Part shown: piece after piece, positions 30,300 through 39,497 of the stretch | Layout of the letters: each line of letters begins with the position of its first letter | Position numbering within the stretch: the stretch's first letter is position 1 | DNA from: Pseudomonas sp. UBA6562 | GTDB taxonomy: Bacteria > Pseudomonadota > Gammaproteobacteria > Pseudomonadales > Pseudomonadaceae | Assembly: GCF_002434265.1 (NCBI RefSeq) | Contig: NZ_DJJS01000007.1 | Coordinates: 1-64,000, forward strand | Direction of reading: 5' to 3' | Length of the DNA: 64,000 nt | Notes under the pieces: model-generated | The model's input: the letters and a program-made list of their open reading frames with translations, nothing else | Databases searched by the model: none | Told to the model about the DNA's origin: nothing | Position numbers and translations under genes: made by a program

Positions 30300-30604
30300 T
30301 CATCGAGTACGTCAACGCAATTGCCGCCGGCGTCATCGCGCTGTGGGCATCCTGGGCTGTGCTGAGCGGAAAGGTGCGCGACGGTGTGGTCGGCAAGATC
30401 CTGTACGCGATCATTGCCCTGAGCGGCTACGCCATCCTGGCCCGATCGGACCGCATGTTCTTCACCCCGAACACCGCCGGCGTGACGATGCACGTCGCCC
30501 TGGCCTTGGCCGGTATCCGCCACATGTTCGTCATCACCTACTGGCCGCGGGTGAAGCGCTGGATCTGCCGGCGTTTGGACTGCGACCTGTGCAAGCGGGG
30601 CTGA
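30296..30604 (+). CDS. Second holin-like membrane protein
   Basis: 102 aa, three hydrophobic segments (EYVNAIAAGVIALWASWAVL; ILYAIIALSGYAILA; HVALALAGIRHMFVITYW) and a basic Cys-containing tail. Overlaps the first holin gene by 4 bp. Could be an antiholin or co-holin. Confidence 0.6.
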   Translation: MIIEYVNAIAAGVIALWASWAVLSGKVRDGVVGKILYAIIALSGYAILARSDRMFFTPNTAGVTMHVALALAGIRHMFVITYWPRVKRWICRRLDCDLCKRG

Positions 30605-30633
30605 GCGCAAGACTTAGGACTGACTCACTCGCC

Positions 30634-30966
30634 TTACCCATTCATTCGAGCAGCCAAAAGTGCTTGCTCCTTTGGAAGAAGCTTCAGTACTCCTGGGTGC
30701 TGACCAGTTTTGATGAATAGGTAATAGCGGTCCTGATTGTCATGCAGGATACGGTAGACGTCGGCTGTTCTGCTGGGGCTTGGCGAGGTGAGCTTGTCAA
30801 CGATCAACGTGTAGCAATCAACGCTCAATCGGCTTAGGGCTGTTTGCAGCTCGGCGTCGATCTTTGATCGCCATTTATTCCTGTTATGTCGATACGCCAC
30901 AGCCAGCAATATGACAGCCAGTATCGGCATGACGCCAGACGCGAAGGTCTTGAGCAACGTTTCCAT
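30634..30966 (-). CDS. Membrane-anchored moron protein, unknown
   Basis: 110 aa from ATG 30966: one N-terminal transmembrane helix (TFASGVMPILAVILLAVAY) then a basic cytoplasmic domain (ELQTALSRLSVDCYTLIVDKLTSP). Reads against the late operon, so it should be expressed independently, perhaps in the lysogen. Confidence 0.55.
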   Translation of the reverse strand: METLLKTFASGVMPILAVILLAVAYRHNRNKWRSKIDAELQTALSRLSVDCYTLIVDKLTSPSPSRTADVYRILHDNQDRYYLFIKTGQHPGVLKLLPKEQALLAARMNG

Positions 30967-31083
30967 GATTCCCAACGAGAAGCTGCGAAAACGGCAATCA
31001 ATACCTGCATTCGCTTCTGACGACAAGAGTAATGAGTGGCGTCATGAGTGGGACGAATGCCCTAGTTGGGGTGTTGCCTTGGC

Positions 31084-31118
31084 GCGCCACAAAATCGACA
31101 TGCGCCTTTTCGTGGCGC
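31084..31118. repeat. Hairpin with GCGCCACAAAA arms, copy 1
   Basis: gcgccacaaaa (31084-31094) faces ttttcgtggcgc (31107-31118), one inserted C apart from perfect. The same arm sequence forms a perfect hairpin at 36771-36805. It lies 20 bp before the gene at 31138. Confidence 0.6.
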
Positions 31119-31137
31119 CAACTCCCCGAGGGAAGCC

Positions 31138-31566
31138 ATGACCACCATCGCTTACAAAAACGGTGTGATTGCGCATGACACGCGCCAGACCCGAAACGGG
31201 ACAATCATTTCCGATGAGTGCTCGAAGTGCCAGGTCGTAGAAGGGGTCAGCTTCTTCCTATCTGGTGCCGTGTGCGATGAGAAGGCGCTGATTGCTGCCT
31301 ACTTCGGGACTCCGTCTCAGGTGTCGGTCGAGTGCTCAGGCTATGCGATCGACAGCGGTAAGCTGCTGCTAGTCGGGCATGACGACAAGACCGGTATCTG
31401 GAAACAGGAACTTGACCCTGCAAACCCAGACGCTATCGGTAGCGGATCGGCCTACGCCCTTGCGGCGATGGACATGGGGGCAAGTGCAGAACAAGCGGTG
31501 CGGTCCGCCATGAAACGGGACATCTACACCGGCGGGAAGGTCGTGACCTTTCGAGTGGCTGGGTAG
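31138..31566 (+). CDS. Proteasome/HslV-like Ntn hydrolase
   Basis: 142 aa: MTTIAYKNGVIAHDTRQTRNGTIISDECSKC, then GSGSAYALAAMDMGASAEQAVRSAMKRDIYTGG. The N-terminus resembles HslV (TTI...G). Removal of Met would expose Thr2; Asp14 and Lys30 sit where HslV keeps its catalytic partners, and the C-terminal GSGS-A-A segment matches the family. Many tailed phages carry such a protein beside head genes; its substrate is unknown. Ribosome site GAGGGA. Confidence 0.7.
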   Translation: MTTIAYKNGVIAHDTRQTRNGTIISDECSKCQVVEGVSFFLSGAVCDEKALIAAYFGTPSQVSVECSGYAIDSGKLLLVGHDDKTGIWKQELDPANPDAIGSGSAYALAAMDMGASAEQAVRSAMKRDIYTGGKVVTFRVAG

Positions 31567-31596
31567 GTGTGCCGCAGGTGAATGCGGCACTTTCTA

Positions 31597-31803
31597 TCAT
31601 TCTGCAGTTTGCAAAGCCGCCTGAATTTGGTCGGCGTACCTGGAGAGGTTATCCATCTCATTTTTGAGTTCTACTATGCCAGGGCTAGATACCCGTGCAG
31701 AGATGAGCTCCAGTGCAGCACCAACCGCAGCCTCGCGAGTCATCATCGGAGATCCCTTGCCTCCCATACCGCTTCGATTCAGATTCTTGAACAGATCAGA
31801 CAT
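31597..31803 (-). CDS. 68-aa phage protein, unknown
   Basis: MSDLFKNLNRSGMGGKGSPMMTREAAVGAALELISARVSSPG..., helical. AAGGAGAG before its ATG at 31803 is a strong ribosome site. Opposite to the late operon, so likely a moron. Confidence 0.65.
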   Translation of the reverse strand: MSDLFKNLNRSGMGGKGSPMMTREAAVGAALELISARVSSPGIVELKNEMDNLSRYADQIQAALQTAE

Positions 31804-31875
31804 ATTGCTCTCCTTGAATTAGTCGAGCTTTACCAATAGCGGCAAGACGCCATCTTTTCAAGGTGAGGGACCAAA

Positions 31876-32484
31876 ATGAGTAGACCATTACCATCGGCCG
31901 AACTCGTCGAATCCCCACTCCTTGTGCTTAAGCCCGCTGCTGAGGTATGGGAGTGGGTACAGCGCGAGATTCTCGCCAGCACTGGCAGCCTGTATAACCC
32001 CGACCACGCCCATTTGTTGGATGCCAGCTTAGAGGTGCTATGGGCATCGCATTCGTTCGCCAAGCAGGGGCGCACAGTGCTCGGTCAGGCTGAGCAGGTG
32101 ATGTTCCGGGCGGGCGGCTGGCAGAAGGCACGCCAAGAGCAGCAGATGCGGGAGTGGTTCGGCGAAGAGCCGCAGTTCCTCATCACGTTCGCTGCCGACT
32201 ACTGCGCCCAGTGCACCGACGACGAGTTCTGCGCCCTGGTCGAGCATGAGCTGTATCACATTGCGCAGGCGACCGATCAGTACGGTGCTCCCAAGTTCAC
32301 CCAGGACGGTATGCCCAAACTGGAGATGCGTGGGCACGAAGTCGAGGAGTTCATCGGCGTGGTCCGCCGGTACGGTGCCAGCCAGGATGTACAGCAGCTA
32401 ATCGACGCTGCAAGCCGGCCGCCCGAGGTGGCCAAGATCAACATTGCGAGGGCCTGCGGAACCTGCCTGCTGAAGTCGGCGTAG
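31876..32484 (+). CDS. Putative phage metallopeptidase
   Basis: 202 aa with a zinc-protease motif HELYH (124-128, in LVEHELYHIAQ) and downstream acidic residues (MRGHEVEEFIGVVRRYG). This is the phage metallopeptidase-like family usually found next to terminase small subunits. Ribosome site AGGTGAGGGA before ATG 31876. Confidence 0.75.
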   Translation: MSRPLPSAELVESPLLVLKPAAEVWEWVQREILASTGSLYNPDHAHLLDASLEVLWASHSFAKQGRTVLGQAEQVMFRAGGWQKARQEQQMREWFGEEPQFLITFAADYCAQCTDDEFCALVEHELYHIAQATDQYGAPKFTQDGMPKLEMRGHEVEEFIGVVRRYGASQDVQQLIDAASRPPEVAKINIARACGTCLLKSA

Positions 32485-32515
32485 TTTTGACAGGCGCTTG
32501 ACGGAACCTAAACCT

Positions 32516-32992
32516 ATGGCAGCCCTGAGCAACGAGGTGAAGGCCTTCATCGTTCAGGCGTTGGCCTGCTTCGATACGCCATCTCAAGTGGCTGAGGCCG
32601 TCAAAAACGAATTCGGGATTGTGGTAAGCCGCCAGTCGGTTGAAAGCCACGACCCAACGAAGCGCGCCGCGCACCGCCTGGCCAAACGCTGGGTAGTCAT
32701 GTTCGAAGACGCGCGCAAGCGTTTCCGCGAGGAGACAGCCGAGATCCCGATCGCCAATCGAGCGTTCCGCCTGCGTGGCCTCGGTCGGATGGCCGAGAAG
32801 GCCGAGAACATGCGCAACCTGGCCCTGACAGCTCAGCTCTACGAGCAGGCGGCCAAGGAGTGCGGCGACATGTACGTCAACCGCAAGCTCGAACCCGATA
32901 AGCCCCTGGGCTCCCAGGCGGACCAGCAGCACGCCGTTGCTGAGTACACGCTGGAGCCAGACGAGAATGTCCCGACTACCCCGTACCTATGA
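32516..32992 (+). CDS. Terminase small subunit (DUF2280)
   Basis: 158 aa. MAALSNEVKAFIVQALACFDTPSQVAEAVKNEFGIVVSRQSVESHDPTK is the DUF2280 helix-turn-helix domain that recognises phage DNA; the C-terminus is an oligomerisation helix. ATG 32516 is preferred to an upstream TTG. Overlaps the large subunit by 26 bp. Confidence 0.85.
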   Translation: MAALSNEVKAFIVQALACFDTPSQVAEAVKNEFGIVVSRQSVESHDPTKRAAHRLAKRWVVMFEDARKRFREETAEIPIANRAFRLRGLGRMAEKAENMRNLALTAQLYEQAAKECGDMYVNRKLEPDKPLGSQADQQHAVAEYTLEPDENVPTTPYL

Positions 32993-34295
32993 CGCGCCGG
33001 TCAAGCTGACGCCCAAGCAGGCGAACATCTACGTGTGGGGCTTTCAGCCTCAGGCGCGCTTTCGTGATGCGGTATGCGGCCGGCGATTCGGCAAGACCTT
33101 CCTGGGCAAAGCAGAGATGCGCCGCGCGGCCCGATTGGCTGCGGAGTGGGGCGTAAGCGTCGAGGACGAAATCTGGTACGGCGCGCCGACGTTCAAGCAA
33201 GCAAAGCGCGTGTTCTGGCGTCGCCTGAAGCAGGCCATCCCAGAGGCCTGGCGCGCGGCACGCCCCAACGAGACCGAGTGCTCGATCACGCTCAAGTCCG
33301 GTCACATCATGCGCGTGGTCGGTCTGGACAACTACGATAACCTGCGCGGCTCTGGCCTGTTCTTCGTTCTGGTGGATGAGTGGGCCGACTGCCCTTGGGC
33401 GGCCTGGGAGGAGGTTCTCCGGCCGATGCTCTCGACCTGCCAGTACACTATTCCGCAGACCGGCGAGTCGCGCAAGGGCGGTCACGCGTTGCGGATCGGC
33501 ACACCCAAAGGCTTCAACCACTGCTACGACACCTACCGCGACGGCCAGCCCGGCGGCGAGCCTGACCACAAGAGCTGGCAATACACATCGCTGCAGGGCG
33601 GCAACGTCCCAGCCGAGGAGTTGGATGCAGCTCGGCGCAAGATGGACCCGCGTACCTTCCGCCAAGAATACGAGGCAGGGTTTGAGAACTACGCCGGGGT
33701 CGTCTACTACACCTTCGACCGTGCGGAGTGCGGTACCAGCGAACGCATCAAGCCAAGCGAGGCGTTGCACATCGGCATGGACTTCAACGTGATGAAGATG
33801 AGCGCCGTGGTGTACGTCGTGCGTGACGGTCTGCCGCTGGCGCTCGACGAGTTCCACACGGTGCGCGATACGCCGGAGATGATCGAGAAGATTCAGGCCC
33901 GGTTCCCAGGCCATGGTGTCTCGGTCTACCCGGACGCCAGCGGCCAGAACACCAGCAGCAAGAACGCCAGTGAATCGGACATCTCGCTGCTGAAGAAGGC
34001 CGGCTTCACCGTGGTGGTCGACTCGCAGAACCCAGGCGTCAAGGATCGAGTCAACGCGATCAACGCCATGTTCCTCAATACCTACGGCGAGCGGCGCTTG
34101 AAGGTCAACATTGACCAGTGCCCTAAGCTCACGCAGTGCCTGGAGCGGCAAACCTACGACAAGAATGGTGTGCCGGACAAAGACCCGAAGAAGGGCCACG
34201 ACCACATGAACGACGCCGCCGGCTACTTCATCGCCAAGCGGTACCCAATCAAGAGCCAGTCGGCCGGCACTCGCCGCATCGGAGGTTTGGCGTAA
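32967..34295 (+). CDS. Terminase large subunit
   Basis: 442 aa from ATG 32967. ATPase Walker A CGRRFGKTF (37-45), Walker B FFVLVDEWAD (132-141), and an RNase-H-like nuclease starting HIGMDFNVMKMSAVVYV. Packages DNA into procapsids. Stop overlaps the portal start (TAATG). Confidence 0.95.
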   Translation: MSRLPRTYDAPVKLTPKQANIYVWGFQPQARFRDAVCGRRFGKTFLGKAEMRRAARLAAEWGVSVEDEIWYGAPTFKQAKRVFWRRLKQAIPEAWRAARPNETECSITLKSGHIMRVVGLDNYDNLRGSGLFFVLVDEWADCPWAAWEEVLRPMLSTCQYTIPQTGESRKGGHALRIGTPKGFNHCYDTYRDGQPGGEPDHKSWQYTSLQGGNVPAEELDAARRKMDPRTFRQEYEAGFENYAGVVYYTFDRAECGTSERIKPSEALHIGMDFNVMKMSAVVYVVRDGLPLALDEFHTVRDTPEMIEKIQARFPGHGVSVYPDASGQNTSSKNASESDISLLKKAGFTVVVDSQNPGVKDRVNAINAMFLNTYGERRLKVNIDQCPKLTQCLERQTYDKNGVPDKDPKKGHDHMNDAAGYFIAKRYPIKSQSAGTRRIGGLA

Positions 34296-35764
34296 TGCCT
34301 GTTCAATCCACCAACCCAGACTTCGACGCTCACATCAATGAGTGGCGGATGATGGACGACGCGCTGGAAGGCGAGGGCGCCATCAAGCGCAGCTCGGTCA
34401 ACCTGCCCAAGCCCAGTGGCATGGTCGAGGCTGAAAAGCTGGACGGCCAGGGCAACGCTTACCTCTACCAGAACTACACGGCCCGCGCGCAGTACGAGCA
34501 CTGGGTGCGCGATTCGCTGCGCTCGATGATGGGCCTGGTGTCGCGCCTGATCCCGGAGGTGAAGCTGCCCAGCGGCCTCAAAGGGCTGGAGGACAACGCT
34601 ACCGCTGATGGCTTCGGCCTGACGCAGCTGTTCCTGCGCATCGTGCGCCAAGCGATCTCACACGGCCGGGTGCCGCTGGTGGTCAACGTCGATGACGCGG
34701 GCCAGCCGTACTTCGCCACCTACGCCGTGCGCAATGCGATCAACTGGGACACAGCCGACCAAGGCGGACGGCAGGACCTGGTGCTGGCCGTCTTCCGCGA
34801 GTTCCGCAAGAAGGCCGAGGACCGCTACAGCCATGACTGCCAGATCGTGTTCCGCGAGTTCTTCATGCGAGACCAGGTCTGCTACACGGCCGTGCGGAAT
34901 GAGGCGGGCGAGCTGATCGAGGATGAGCGCCCGCTCGGGACTGTCGGCACCGGCAACCAGCTGGTGCGCGGCCTCGAGTACATCCCAGTGATCTACTGCG
35001 GCTCGACTGACAATTCGCCGGACGTGGACGAGATTCCGCTGCTGACCATGGCGCGGGCGGCGCTCAAGTCCTACCAACTCAGCGCGGACTACTTCACAGC
35101 GCTGCACCAGACCAGCCACCCGCAGCCGTGGGTGTCCGGCCTGGATGAGAGCGTGGAGTTGAGCGTGACCGGCCCATCAGCGGCTTGGGACTTGGGTAAG
35201 GATGGTTCCTGCGGCTACCTTGAGTTCCAGGGCGCTGGCGTCCAGGCCGTACGCACCGCCATGGCCGACCAGAAGAGCGCAGCCCTTGAGGCTGGCGCCA
35301 AGGTCATGGACGTGTCCGGCACCGAGTCGGGCGAGGCGCGCAAGACGCGCCAGAACGACCAGCATGCCACGCTGCACAGCATCGTCATTACTGCGGCGGC
35401 GGCCATCGAGCAAGCGCTGCGTTACGCCGCTGAGTGGACGGGGTACAACGCCGATGAAGTCGTGTTCAAGGTCAAGCCTGAATTCATAATTCCGGTAGTA
35501 GACGCCCAGGTGCTGGGTGAGCTGCAGAAGAGCGTCATGGCCGGCACGATCAGCGCCGAGACCTACTGGCAGTACCTCACCACCGGCAAGCTGCCCGAGC
35601 GGGCCTACGACGAAGAGGCCGGGCTGATCAGCGACGAGCGTGAGTCGGCCGGCATTGACCTGGATAGAGACAATGGCGACGAAACCGACGCAAACGGCAG
35701 ACGAGATGCTGCTGGAGCAGGTCAGTCGACACGCGGTGCTGCTGGAGCGGCTCAAGGCCGGTGA
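34295..35764 (+). CDS. Portal protein (DUF4055 family)
   Basis: 489 aa from ATG 34295 (GGAGG upstream). Begins MPVQSTNPDFDAHINEWRMMDDALEGEGAIK; AYLYQNYTARAQYEHWVRDSLRSMMGLVSR is the DUF4055 region, a portal-type structural protein placed between terminase and the minor head protein. The C-terminus is Ala/Gly/Asp-rich and overlaps the next gene by 92 bp. Confidence 0.85.
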   Translation: MPVQSTNPDFDAHINEWRMMDDALEGEGAIKRSSVNLPKPSGMVEAEKLDGQGNAYLYQNYTARAQYEHWVRDSLRSMMGLVSRLIPEVKLPSGLKGLEDNATADGFGLTQLFLRIVRQAISHGRVPLVVNVDDAGQPYFATYAVRNAINWDTADQGGRQDLVLAVFREFRKKAEDRYSHDCQIVFREFFMRDQVCYTAVRNEAGELIEDERPLGTVGTGNQLVRGLEYIPVIYCGSTDNSPDVDEIPLLTMARAALKSYQLSADYFTALHQTSHPQPWVSGLDESVELSVTGPSAAWDLGKDGSCGYLEFQGAGVQAVRTAMADQKSAALEAGAKVMDVSGTESGEARKTRQNDQHATLHSIVITAAAAIEQALRYAAEWTGYNADEVVFKVKPEFIIPVVDAQVLGELQKSVMAGTISAETYWQYLTTGKLPERAYDEEAGLISDERESAGIDLDRDNGDETDANGRRDAAGAGQSTRGAAGAAQGR

Positions 35765-36767
35765 GGTCAAGAAGTTCGAGACGGTCCTGCGCCAGGTAGA
35801 TACCCAGGTGCGGGATCAGCTGACCCGCAAGGAGCTGACGACCTACAGCCGGTCCCGGCTTGAGGAGTTTCTGGGCCGGGTAGGCGGGAAGCTGCTGGAC
35901 GTCTATCAGGCTTTCGGCAACCGCATGCAGTCCGACCTGGTCGACATCGCGCTCTACGAAGCAGCATTCGAGCGCAGAAGCCTGGCCGAGTCGCTGCTGA
36001 TTGACGCGATCATGCCGACCGACCCGCTTATCCGGACGGCGATCAATACCCAGCCGCTACAGGTGGCCGGCATCGACGGCGGCACCCTGCTCAAGCCGTT
36101 CTTGAAAGGCTGGACGCGGACCGAGTCGACCCGGGTCACCAACGCCATACGGCTTGGCGTGGTACAGGGTCAGACCAATGCGCAGATCACCCAGGCTATA
36201 CGCGGCACGGCCGCACAGAACTTCACCGATGGCGTGCTGGCGGTCAGCAACCGCACCGCCAAGGCAGTCGTGCACACCGCCGTGCAGCACGTGTCCGCTA
36301 CGGCGCGCATGGAGACGTTGGCCGCGAACGCTGAGTTCGTGCCGGGCTACCGCATCGTGGCCACCCTGGACCGGAAGACCAGCCAGCAGTGCAAGAGCCT
36401 AGACGGTCGCGAGTTCGAGATAGGCAAAGGGCCGGTACCGCCGTTTCACGTCAATTGCCGGACGACCATCACGCCAATCACCAAGCTTTCGGCAAAGTTC
36501 GCAGAGGGCGCCACGCGCGCATCCGTGGGGGACTCGGGCGGTGCGCAGGTGTCCGCCGGCCTGAGCTATTACCAATGGCTCAAGACGCAACCCGCGAGCT
36601 TCCAAGACGCTGCGCTCGGCCCGGTGCGCGCCAAACTGTTCCGCGATGGCGGGCTTACCGCTGAGCGATTCGCCTCTCTGCAACTGGACAAGAACTTCAA
36701 GCCGCTGACGCTGGACCAGCTCAAGGAGCTGGAGCCGTTGGCGTTCGAGCGGGCCGGCATCAACTGA
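35673..36767 (+). CDS. Minor head / morphogenesis protein, SPP1 gp7-like
   Basis: 364 aa from ATG 35673. The C-terminal gp7 motif is clear: LDRKTSQQCKSLDGREFEIGKGPVPPFHVNCRTTITP (Cys...DG...PP.H.NCR). The first half is helical. Such proteins enter the capsid and assist portal assembly. Confidence 0.85.
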   Translation: MATKPTQTADEMLLEQVSRHAVLLERLKAGEVKKFETVLRQVDTQVRDQLTRKELTTYSRSRLEEFLGRVGGKLLDVYQAFGNRMQSDLVDIALYEAAFERRSLAESLLIDAIMPTDPLIRTAINTQPLQVAGIDGGTLLKPFLKGWTRTESTRVTNAIRLGVVQGQTNAQITQAIRGTAAQNFTDGVLAVSNRTAKAVVHTAVQHVSATARMETLAANAEFVPGYRIVATLDRKTSQQCKSLDGREFEIGKGPVPPFHVNCRTTITPITKLSAKFAEGATRASVGDSGGAQVSAGLSYYQWLKTQPASFQDAALGPVRAKLFRDGGLTAERFASLQLDKNFKPLTLDQLKELEPLAFERAGIN

Positions 36768-36770
36768 TTC

Positions 36771-36805
36771 GCGCCACAAAACACCAAGCCACGATTTTGT
36801 GGCGC
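36771..36805. repeat. Perfect 11-bp inverted repeat, copy 2 of the GCGCCACAAAA hairpin
   Basis: gcgccacaaaa (36771-36781) and ttttgtggcgc (36795-36805) with a 13-base loop, 3 bp after the minor-head stop. Shares its arm with the hairpin at 31084. Confidence 0.75.
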
Positions 36806-36812
36806 GGACCAC

Positions 36813-36835
36813 GCCTCGCACCGCGGGGCTTTTTT
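36813..36835 (+). terminator. Terminator after the minor head gene
   Basis: gcctcgc/gcggggc stem with ACC loop and six T. Within the late operon, so probably attenuates or is passed by antitermination. Confidence 0.75.
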
Positions 36836-36877
36836 CTGCCCGCGAGGCGGGCCAATCAATCCCCAGGGGATACCCAC

Positions 36878-37645
36878 ATGCCTTTTGACTTTGACCCGGC
36901 CGCCCACGGCCTCACCCTCGACGAGACCCAGGCCGCAGCACTCAAGGCAGCGCTGGGCGGCGAGGTGCAGAAATTCCTGGACGGCGAGGTCTCGGGCCTC
37001 AAGACCAAGAACCGCGAGTTGATCGACTCCAACAAGACCATCAAGACCGAGCTGGACGGGATCAAGGGCAAGTTCGATGGCCTAGACATCGAGGCCGTCA
37101 AAGGCCTGCTGACCAAGGCCGGCCAGGACGAAGAGACCAAGCTGATCGCCGAAGGCAAGCTGGACGAGGTTGTCAGCCGTCGAACCGAGCGGCTGCGCGG
37201 CGACCTCGACAAACAGATCAAGGCCGCAAACGAGCGCGCCGAAAAGGCCGAAGCCTTCGCTGCCAAGTACAGCGACAAGGTGCTGGCCGACTCCATCCGC
37301 GCCGCTGCCATCAAGGCCGGCGCGCTGCCTGAGGCTGCCGAGGACATCATTCTGCGCGCCCGCGGTACCTTCAAACTGAGCGAAGACGGTGAGCCAATCG
37401 CCACCGACCGTGATGGCCAGATCATCTACGGCAAGGACGGGAAGAGCCCGCTGTCTCCTCACGAATGGGCGGAATCGCTGCGCGAGACCGCTACTCACCT
37501 GTGGCCCAGGGCCCAGGGTGCCGGACCTACCGGCGATCAAGGTGGCAAGGCCACGCAGAAGTTCACCGACATGACCGAAGCCGAACGTACCGCCCTTTAC
37601 CGGTCGGACCCGGCGAAATATCGCCAGCTGCGCGATGCCACCTAA
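36878..37645 (+). CDS. Scaffolding protein
   Basis: 255 aa from ATG 36878. Long coiled coil (GEVSGLKTKNRELIDSNKTIKTELDGIKGKFDGL; RTERLRGDLDKQIKAANERAEKAEAFA), acidic, placed directly before the major capsid gene. Typical capsid scaffold; no protease gene is seen before it. Confidence 0.85.
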   Translation: MPFDFDPAAHGLTLDETQAAALKAALGGEVQKFLDGEVSGLKTKNRELIDSNKTIKTELDGIKGKFDGLDIEAVKGLLTKAGQDEETKLIAEGKLDEVVSRRTERLRGDLDKQIKAANERAEKAEAFAAKYSDKVLADSIRAAAIKAGALPEAAEDIILRARGTFKLSEDGEPIATDRDGQIIYGKDGKSPLSPHEWAESLRETATHLWPRAQGAGPTGDQGGKATQKFTDMTEAERTALYRSDPAKYRQLRDAT

Positions 37646-37660
37646 CAGGAGTAACACCCT

Positions 37661-38701
37661 ATGGCGACTACTCGCCTTTCCGATGCCGTGATCCCCGAGG
37701 TCTACGCCGACTACCAGGCGGAAAACACTCCCGAAAAGACCGCTTTCTTCGAGTCCGGCGTTGTGGTCCGTAACCCGATGCTCGACGCCAAAGCCAACAC
37801 CGGCGGTCAGGAAATCCAAGTGCCGTTATGGCGCGATCTGGATGCGTCCATCGAGCCCAATGCTTCGAACGACGATCCAGCTGACATGGCCGCACCCAAC
37901 AAGCTGGGCTCCGGCTTGCAAAAGGCTCGCATCAGCTACCTGAACCAAGGCTACTCGGCCGCTGATCTGGTGGTGGAGCTGGCTGGCTCCGATCCAATGC
38001 AGCGTATCCGCAACCGTTTCGGCACCTACTGGCAGCGCCAGTGGCAGCGCCGCATCATCGCCTCTGCCGTAGGCCTGCTGGCGGACAACGAAGCGAACGA
38101 CGATGGCGACATGGTCTATGACGGTGCTGCGGGTCTGTGGTCGCGCCAAGCGTTCACCTCGGCCGTGTTCACCCTCGGTGATGCCTTCGGCCAGCTCTCG
38201 GCCATCGCTGTGCACTCGCTGGCCTACAAGCAGATGGTCGATGCCGACGACATCGACTACGTGAAGGACAGCCAGGGCAACCTGACCATCCCGACCTTCA
38301 TGGGTCAACGCGTGATCGTCGATGACTCCATGCCGGCAACCAGTGTGGGTGACCCGGCGAGTATCGTCACGACCGCAGTCCTGTTCGGTGCTGGCGCTTT
38401 CGGCTATGGCGAGGGCACCCCAGAGGTGCCGGAAGAGATCGAGCGTCAGGCGCGCGCGGGCAACGGCGGCGGCGTGGAAACCCTGTGGGAGCGCAAGACC
38501 TGGATCCTGCACCCGTTCGGTTACCAGTTCACCGGTGACGACATCACCAATCGCGCCAACGTGCGTGGACGTACCGGCGCGGACACCGCGCTGGACGAGT
38601 TCTCGCCACTGCTGGCCGACCTGCGCAAGGCCGCCAACTGGAATCGCGTGGTTGATCGCAAGAACGTGCCGATCGCCTTTCTGAAAATCAAAGGCGCCTG
38701 A
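37661..38701 (+). CDS. Major capsid protein
   Basis: 346 aa. MATTRLSDAVIPEVYADYQAENTPEKTAFFESGVV followed by NTGGQEIQVPLWRDLDA is characteristic of P22-coat/HK97-fold major head proteins in Pseudomonas siphophages. AGGAG ribosome site. No N-terminal propeptide is obvious, in keeping with a separate scaffold. Confidence 0.92.
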   Translation: MATTRLSDAVIPEVYADYQAENTPEKTAFFESGVVVRNPMLDAKANTGGQEIQVPLWRDLDASIEPNASNDDPADMAAPNKLGSGLQKARISYLNQGYSAADLVVELAGSDPMQRIRNRFGTYWQRQWQRRIIASAVGLLADNEANDDGDMVYDGAAGLWSRQAFTSAVFTLGDAFGQLSAIAVHSLAYKQMVDADDIDYVKDSQGNLTIPTFMGQRVIVDDSMPATSVGDPASIVTTAVLFGAGAFGYGEGTPEVPEEIERQARAGNGGGVETLWERKTWILHPFGYQFTGDDITNRANVRGRTGADTALDEFSPLLADLRKAANWNRVVDRKNVPIAFLKIKGA

Positions 38702-38738
38702 GTCGATGAGGGCTTCGGCCCTCGTTTCCGTGGAGACG

Positions 38739-39113
38739 ATGATGAGCAAAGACGACATCAAACCGGGTGAGCAGCTGACACTCGCCCAGATCAACCGGAT
38801 GCGCAAACAGGCGCAATCGGCCGCACCAGGTGGCAACGGTGTTGGCGGGAATGGGCTGCGCCAAGATGGGCCGACCGTTGGCGAGTTTGTAGCAGCCGGC
38901 TATCAGGCCTCTGGCTACCCCCCGGAAGGCTACGCCTCGCGCAGCAGCCAGGAAGAGATCGACGCAGCCATCGCGGCTCAACGTGGCAGTGCCGAGACCG
39001 ACCCGCACAAGATGAACGTGCCCGAGCTGAAGGAATGGCTCACCGCGAAAGGGATCGAGTTCGACGCCAGCGCGAAGAAGCCCGACCTGCAAGCACTGAT
39101 CCCGCAGGAGTAA
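38739..39113 (+). CDS. Capsid-associated protein with HeH/SAP-like C-terminus
   Basis: 124 aa from ATGATG at 38739. Low-complexity Gly/Ala middle; the C-terminus MNVPELKEWLTAKGIEFDASAKKPDLQALIPQ is a HeH/LEM/SAP-like helix-extended-helix. Located between capsid and connector genes. Confidence 0.7.
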   Translation: MMSKDDIKPGEQLTLAQINRMRKQAQSAAPGGNGVGGNGLRQDGPTVGEFVAAGYQASGYPPEGYASRSSQEEIDAAIAAQRGSAETDPHKMNVPELKEWLTAKGIEFDASAKKPDLQALIPQE

Positions 39114-39117
39114 GGCC

Positions 39118-39495
39118 ATGACCGACTTCGTCACCGAGGCCGATGTGGCCCAGCTGCTGGGTCAGGACTGGGCGGGCGCCGGTGATGCGGTCCTTGCCGT
39201 GGCCATGGCCAACGCCTGGCTCACGGCCAAGATCAAGCGCGCGGTACCTGAGGCGGTGCCGGACGCAATCAAGTCCGCTGGCGCGCAGGTGGCCAAGCTG
39301 GCTGTGGCCGGCAAGCTCTACAAGGACACCGATCGCGAAGTGCAGAGCAAAACGGTATCGGCTCAGTCCGGAACTTCGGTCAGCAAGACTTACGTCGCTG
39401 GCTCGACCGATCGGTCCACCGCCGAGAACTTCGCACTGGACCTCATCGCGCCGTGGACGCGCCGACCGGGCACCGTGATGCTCAAGAGGGTCTAG
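39118..39495 (+). CDS. Head-tail connector/adaptor protein
   Basis: 125 aa, helical (TEADVAQLLGQDWAGAGDAVLAVAMANAWLTAKI), like gp6/adaptor proteins following the major capsid gene. Contains a Ser/Thr-rich loop (SAQSGTSVSKTYVAGSTDRST). Assigned from position and pattern. Confidence 0.7.
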   Translation: MTDFVTEADVAQLLGQDWAGAGDAVLAVAMANAWLTAKIKRAVPEAVPDAIKSAGAQVAKLAVAGKLYKDTDREVQSKTVSAQSGTSVSKTYVAGSTDRSTAENFALDLIAPWTRRPGTVMLKRV

Positions 39496-39497
39496 CC

